Shown piece by piece: positions 3,678-6,680 of a DNA stretch of 6,680 nucleotides. Below the pieces are notes generated by a model. The model was not told the origin of the DNA, did not search any database, and saw nothing but the letters and a program-made list of their open reading frames with translations. Numbering within the stretch: position 1 is the stretch's first letter; every line of letters starts with the position of its first letter. This stretch comes from Chitinophaga pinensis. Lineage in GTDB: Bacteria > Bacteroidota > Bacteroidia > SXHM01. Both the position numbers and the translations under genes were made by a program. The DNA lies in assembly GCA_945889235.1 (NCBI GenBank), contig CAMDBK010000176.1, positions 1 to 6,680 of the forward strand, written 5' to 3'.

Positions 3678-5519
3678 TTACAGAACTAAATTGGTATCAG
3701 GATATTTGAGTTCAAGATACATGCGGTTGAGTTTGCTCAGCTGATCATACTGCTGACGCGATATTTCCGAGTCTGAAATGGTAGCCTCCGTTTTGTGATG
3801 GGTCTTTTGCTCAGTGGCAGGAGGTGCAGGAAGTTCAGGTGGTTCAGGAAGTTCCGGTGCTTCCCATTCTTCATCCTTTTCATCACCATCAATATTTTTC
3901 AGGTTATCGCAATCAACACAAGCCAGACCGTTTTGAGTCATTTTCCATCTGCGGTTTACCATATCGCTGTCCCAGGTATTGGTTACATTGTCAATATCAA
4001 ACATGATATTCTTCATGTCTTTGCCTATGAAAATGGTTTGCCCCACCGGCAGATGCAAAATCAGCTTCGCATCCTGGCAGCGCCATTTATCACCTTGTTC
4101 AAGAAACATGAATTTATCAAATGTCAATACTGAGTCGTTCAGGTTGTAGATGTAGCTGATGCGGTCGGCACGGCTGATGGCATCTTTGCGTGAAGGACCT
4201 CTTGCATATAATAACACTTCCAGTTCAATGCTGTCGTTATCGCTTTTCTGAATATCCAGTTCAGGGTTCTTGAATAATTCATAGTGTTCATCATCGTTGT
4301 AAACATACCAGTCTCCAACTTTTGCGCTCTGACTTTCCTGCTCATTAAAGTTGTTTGTTACATTCAGGTAAAGCGTTTCGGAAGTTTGCGGTTTGGCAAT
4401 GATGTAGTTGTTTTTCATGGTATTTTTTACCTTGAAATCTTTAAACACCTGCACGCCTACTACTATGCAGATGATAACGCCTGCTGACCAAAGTCCGCCC
4501 ATTATCCAGCCGAAAACCTGGTTGCGTTGTTTTATTCCGAAAATAATTTTCACACCTGCAAAGGCAAGACCAAGCAGCGGAACACACAAAACCAGCGCTG
4601 CGCCTATGGTAGCCCAGTTGATCAGGCTTTGATTGCCGAGAAAGTTGAACATAATTTCGTTCAGCGAAAGGCGTATTTCATCACCATGGCTGGTGATATT
4701 TACAAAAGCGGGAAACCCAAGCAGCGATGCGATAACCACCACTAACAGAAGTATTCCGATGACTAAAAATAAAGCTCCGAATATTTTGCCCAATGCTTTA
4801 AAGGCAAGCCTGAAGAAGGAAGCAATGAAATCAAGTACTTCGTGGATTCCGGTGCGTATTCTTCCGTCTTTTCTGCCCAGGTCTTTCGCTTCGCCTGAAA
4901 GGTTGTTAATGCGTTCTTTCAGTTCATCCATTTCTTCACGCACTGTTTTTTCAATGTTGTGCACATTTACTTTTTCACCTCGCATTTCCAGTTTTTCGGC
5001 AGTGGTACGCGCTTTAGGAATAATTATCCATAATATAAGGTAGAGCAGGAAACCGCTTCCGAAGACAAAGAAGGAGATAGCGAAAATACCGCGCAGAATG
5101 ATGGGATCGATATCAAAGTAAGAGCTGATACCTGAACATACTCCACCTAATATTTTTTCATCGGGGTCGCGGAAAATTCTGCGTCTTCCTTTACGTGCTG
5201 ATTCGGTTTCATTTGCTGAAGTTGAGTTTCCGGTAGGAGGTGTTGCAGTATCAGCTTCGCCTGCAAAGGCTTCGGGCTGGCCCATTACGGCTATCACCTC
5301 GTCCACATCTTTCATGGTAACAACCTGTTTGGTGTTGCCTGTTTTTTCGCGAAACATTTCGGCAATGCGGGCTTCTATATCACCGATTATTTCATCGCGG
5401 CCATCGCTTTGTTTGAAATAGCCTTTTATGGTATTGAGGTACTGGCTTAGTTTTTCGTAAGCAATATCATCTATGTGGAAAATAAAGCCGCCAATGTTTG
5501 TTGTTACTGTTTTATTCAT
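3678..5519 (-). CDS. PspC-domain membrane protein of the Bacteroidota type
   Basis: This is a 613-residue inner-membrane protein. Residues 1-87 form a cytoplasmic N-terminal module typical of Bacteroidota PspC proteins (NIGGFIFHIDDIAYEKL; DEIIGDIEARIAEMF; DVDEVIAVMGQPEAF). A low-complexity Ser/Thr/Asn linker (88-108) leads to the PspC domain (about 112-172), with the hallmark GGVCSGISSYFDIDP (125-139) and hydrophobic helix 141-167. A charged, probably coiled-coil stretch lies at 186-215. Further membrane helices lie at about 244-268, 300-328 and 338-359. The C-terminal half (about 362-530) is a soluble, strand-rich domain of unknown role with a C-V-D-C pair (534-537), then an acidic and Pro-rich segment (545-568) and a helical tail. 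PspC in E. coli binds PspA and responds to membrane stress; extending that here is inference. A PadR gene precedes it by 69 nt on the same strand, so PadR probably controls both. Confidence 0.88.
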   Translation of the reverse strand: MNKTVTTNIGGFIFHIDDIAYEKLSQYLNTIKGYFKQSDGRDEIIGDIEARIAEMFREKTGNTKQVVTMKDVDEVIAVMGQPEAFAGEADTATPPTGNSTSANETESARKGRRRIFRDPDEKILGGVCSGISSYFDIDPIILRGIFAISFFVFGSGFLLYLILWIIIPKARTTAEKLEMRGEKVNVHNIEKTVREEMDELKERINNLSGEAKDLGRKDGRIRTGIHEVLDFIASFFRLAFKALGKIFGALFLVIGILLLVVVIASLLGFPAFVNITSHGDEIRLSLNEIMFNFLGNQSLINWATIGAALVLCVPLLGLAFAGVKIIFGIKQRNQVFGWIMGGLWSAGVIICIVVGVQVFKDFKVKNTMKNNYIIAKPQTSETLYLNVTNNFNEQESQSAKVGDWYVYNDDEHYELFKNPELDIQKSDNDSIELEVLLYARGPSRKDAISRADRISYIYNLNDSVLTFDKFMFLEQGDKWRCQDAKLILHLPVGQTIFIGKDMKNIMFDIDNVTNTWDSDMVNRRWKMTQNGLACVDCDNLKNIDGDEKDEEWEAPELPEPPELPAPPATEQKTHHKTEATISDSEISRQQYDQLSKLNRMYLELKYPDTNLVL

Positions 5520-5552
5520 GATTTCTTGTTTTGGTTTGTTATTGTTTATGTT

Positions 5553-5578
5553 GCTTCTCGACTATGCTCGAAGTGACA
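5553..5578. repeat. Half copy of the GTCACTTCGAGCG-family repeat
   Basis: GCTTCTCGACTATGCTCGAA (5553-5572) followed by GTGACA equals the right arm of the palindrome at 1675-1699 with one substitution (ACTATG for ACTACG). The matching left arm is absent, so no hairpin forms. It occupies much of the 69-nt gap between the PadR and PspC-domain genes, which suggests a decayed or one-armed copy that does not interrupt the presumed operon. Confidence 0.75.
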
Positions 5579-5588
5579 AGTATTTGGT

Positions 5589-5927
5589 TTAATCGTTTTT
5601 CTTTGTGGTTATGTTTACCGCGTGTACCAGTTCTTCCCAGGTTGTATTCATTTCATTTAAGAATGCCTGGCCAACGGGTGTAAGGCGGTAATATTTTCGC
5701 GGAGGTCCGGAGGTTGATTCTTCCCAGCGATAGCCTAACAGTCCGTCATTTTTTAAACGGGTAAGCAGGGGATAAAGAGTGCCTTCCACTACAATGAGTT
5801 TTGCCTGTTTCAGCTTTTCGATGATATCACTCGCATAGGCATCATGTTGCGCCAGGATGGAAAGTATGCAGTACTCCAGTACTCCTTTCCGCATTTGGGC
5901 TTTTATATTTTCGGTATTGGTTGCCAT
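5589..5927 (-). CDS. PadR-family transcriptional regulator
   Basis: This is a DNA-binding repressor of the PadR family, small-subfamily length (112 residues). The winged helix-turn-helix covers about residues 10-90: MRKGVLEYCILSIL (12-25) and YASDIIEKL (31-39) form the first helices, EGTLYPLLTRLKNDGLL (48-64) the recognition helix region, and GPPRKYYRLTPVG (74-86) the wing and following helix start. The C-terminal helix from about F89 (FLNEMNTTWEELVHAV) is the short dimerisation helix of subfamily 2. The ATG at 5927 is preceded on the mRNA by an A-rich stretch (AACAAAAACCAAC). The PspC-domain gene follows 69 nt downstream on the same strand, a pairing frequent in Bacteroidota, so PadR most likely represses this pair. 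The promoter region carries repeated TAGTACC sites that could be its operator. The inducer is unknown. Confidence 0.93.
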   Translation of the reverse strand: MATNTENIKAQMRKGVLEYCILSILAQHDAYASDIIEKLKQAKLIVVEGTLYPLLTRLKNDGLLGYRWEESTSGPPRKYYRLTPVGQAFLNEMNTTWEELVHAVNITTKKND

Positions 5928-5957
5928 GTTGGTTTTTGTTATTTGTTATAAGTTATG

Positions 5958-6016
5958 AGTTATTAGTTTTGCAGTTTTTCTTTTTCAATTAACAGTTTCA
6001 CTTATAACTAATAACT
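5958..6016 (-). repeat. Inverted repeat AGTTATTAGTT in the padR leader
   Basis: AGTTATTAGTT (5958-5968) is perfectly complementary to AACTAATAACT (6006-6016), with 37 nt between. Nearby degenerate copies (GTTATAAGTTATGAG before the left arm, ACTTATAACTAATAAC around the right arm) give an ATAACT-rich region. If transcription starts near 6026, the repeat lies in the roughly 100-nt 5' leader of the padR-pspC mRNA and could form a long weak AT-rich hairpin. It may equally be a decayed tandem repeat. Confidence 0.5.
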
Positions 6017-6030
6017 GTTTTTTGATGGCA

Positions 6031-6062
6031 CAAATATAAATACATATTTTAGTACCTTGCAA
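6031..6062 (-). promoter_or_regulatory. Putative promoter of padR and the PspC-domain gene
   Basis: On the minus strand TATATTTG (6038-6031) fits the Bacteroidota -7 consensus TAnnTTTG. A TTG at 6062-6060 lies 21 nt upstream in the -33 position. Transcription would start near 6026, about 100 nt before the padR ATG. This is the best-formed promoter in the window. Confidence 0.6.
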
Positions 6063-6073
6063 CACATAGTACC
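6050..6073. promoter_or_regulatory. Candidate PadR operator: TAGTACC direct repeat over the -33 region
   Basis: TAGTACC occurs at 6050-6056 and again at 6067-6073, a 17-bp period, bracketing the -33 TTG of the padR promoter. The embedded GTAC cores are self-complementary, as expected for sites bound by dimers. A further related cluster lies in inverse orientation at 6145-6160: TGCAAGGTA on plus at 6150-6158 matches TGCAAGGTA on minus at 6061-6053. PadR proteins usually repress their own operon, so autoregulation is the simple reading. It is inference. Confidence 0.4.
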
Positions 6074-6144
6074 ATAATTATTTTATTTTATGATGTAAGT
6101 AATTGAAATACAATGAGAATAAATTTAGTATTTTTATAGTAGTG

Positions 6145-6169
6145 GGTAGTGCAAGGTAGTATATTTTTG
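6145..6169 (+). promoter_or_regulatory. Mirrored GGTAGT repeats with a plus-strand TAnnTTTG box
   Basis: GGTAGT occurs at 6145-6150 and 6155-6160. TATTTTTG (6162-6169) matches TAnnTTTG on the plus strand, but no TTG is found at the -33 distance. The first gene downstream starts more than 200 nt away, so a promoter here would give a long untranslated leader. It may instead be a second PadR binding site, facing away from the padR promoter. Confidence 0.3.
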
Positions 6170-6173
6170 TTTT

Positions 6174-6386
6174 TTATGGAAGTTTTTCGGAGGGGAGTAT
6201 GAGGGGGTTCGCATGATTAAAACAGAGTGGAGCATAAGAGAAACAGAACAAAATCGCAAAGTAATCGGACTTTGTTTTATATATATGACTACATTATCGT
6301 TGTGTTATTAATTAGGGTGAATAATCCCGCAAACTCAATATTTTCAATACTTTAAAAGAACTATTTATTTTATCAACGCAGCGCTA
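6174..6386. other. Gene-poor AT-rich intergenic stretch
   Basis: I see no credible coding region, structured RNA or repeat here. Together with the padR leader and promoter region (5928-6173) it makes about 500 bp without a gene. The remaining short frames lack start sites and have no recognisable motif. It probably contains the promoter of the small plus-strand gene that follows, but no exact TAnnTTTG box was found close to that gene. Confidence 0.5.
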
Positions 6387-6425
6387 ATGAAAAGACTTAT
6401 ATTTATAGAAGAAAAAAAGAAAACA

Positions 6426-6623
6426 ATGAACTACCTGCTAAAAATAAAAAATGAAAGCAAAGCCAAAGCCTTGCTTCAGATACTTAACAGCATTGATTTT
6501 GTTGAACTAGAAAAGCATGATGAGTTTCAGGAATACAGAGTAATTGTAAAAGAAGCTGAGAAAACAAAATTAATTTCTCTCACTAAAGCCATAGCCGCAA
6601 GCGAGAAGTGGACAAACAAATAG
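6426..6623 (+). CDS. Small charged hypothetical protein, antitoxin-like
   Basis: A 65-residue protein, Lys/Glu-rich, with no signal peptide or membrane segment. The predicted pattern is strand (NYLLKIKN, 2-9), helix (ESKAKALLQILNSIDF, 10-25), strand (FVELE), a charged turn, strand (EYRVIVKE) and helix (AEKTKLISLTKAIAASEKW). I do not recognise a defined family with certainty. The size, charge and helix-strand layout recall small antitoxin-like or DUF2683-like proteins of Bacteroidota, but no partner toxin is visible up to the window edge. I prefer the ATG at 6426 because it follows a purine-rich stretch (AAAAAAAGAAAACA) and begins the ordered part. The in-frame ATG at 6387 would add 13 residues (MKRLIFIEEKKKT) and cannot be excluded. 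The frame has the codon and amino acid composition of a real gene. Confidence 0.6.
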   Translation: MNYLLKIKNESKAKALLQILNSIDFVELEKHDEFQEYRVIVKEAEKTKLISLTKAIAASEKWTNK

Positions 6624-6635
6624 AAACAGTAATAA

Positions 6636-6680
6636 AGGTTCACTAATAATCAGGGCTCCAAACACCCCATCGGCTCCTTC
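6636..6680 (-). pseudogene. Possible fragment of a multicopper oxidase at the window edge
   Basis: Read on the minus strand, the last 45 nt give EGADGVFGALIISEP. This closely resembles the end of the first cupredoxin domain of multicopper oxidases (x-x-ADG-[VL]-[FY]-GALII-x-EP), a segment that normally follows the H-x-H copper ligands. The frame then runs 21 residues with no family character, antisense to the small plus-strand gene, and stops at 6572-6570. Either this is the broken end of an oxidase gene lying beyond 6680, or a chance match. Its base composition is visibly more GC-rich than the stretch to its left. Confidence 0.25.

Noticed and set aside
3795..4133. Plus-strand open frame of 112 codons
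   Set aside because: It is antisense to the C-terminal part of the PspC-domain gene and has no motif or start context.
4633..5043. Plus-strand open frame of 136 codons
   Set aside because: It is fully antisense to the PspC-domain gene. The product is Ser/Arg/Pro-rich with no recognisable motif, and the opposite strand has clear domain conservation.

Overview
The window looks like a chromosomal segment of a Bacteroidota bacterium, probably from the Chitinophagia/Sphingobacteriia/Flavobacteriia part of the phylum. Four things point there: a carotenoid cluster with a fused CrtYc/CrtYd-type lycopene cyclase, a secreted propeller protein with a C-terminal type IX secretion (Por) sorting domain, a PadR regulator next to a large PspC-domain membrane protein, and TAnnTTTG-type -7 promoter elements with A-rich leaders in place of Shine-Dalgarno sites. 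The genus cannot be fixed from the sequence alone.

Layout. Positions 3-1232 (+) hold the end of a carotenoid operon: a 5'-truncated beta-carotene hydroxylase (crtZ), an imperfect inverted repeat built from CGCAAAG units, then a fused heterodimer-type lycopene cyclase. Together they would take lycopene to beta-carotene and on to zeaxanthin. A SUI1/YciH-family translation factor (1235-1582, -) converges on the cyclase gene with a 2-nt gap. It carries an in-frame palindromic repeat that encodes an extra Pro/Gly/Glu-rich peptide. A rho-independent terminator (1592-1629) and a second palindromic repeat (1647-1699) separate it from a secreted seven-repeat propeller protein (1712-2959, -). Next is a small exported protein with a TonB-C-like fold pattern (3160-3507, -), whose only sensible start is a CTG. 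A third palindromic repeat (3645-3665) follows.

The next module is PadR (5589-5927, -) followed by a 613-residue PspC-domain membrane protein (3678-5519, -). This is probably one transcription unit controlling and executing an envelope-stress function. Its promoter at about 6031-6062 overlaps TAGTACC-type repeats that are good candidates for a PadR operator. A mirrored half-site cluster lies about 90 bp upstream. A gene-poor AT-rich stretch (about 5928-6425) leads to a small unrecognised charged protein (6426-6623, +). The last 45 nt read on the minus strand resemble a multicopper oxidase motif.

No complete new defence or mobile system is visible. The most unusual content is the density of distinct palindromic dispersed repeats, four families in 6.7 kb with one inside a conserved gene, together with the duplicated leader shared by two exported-protein genes, one of which appears to have lost its ATG.
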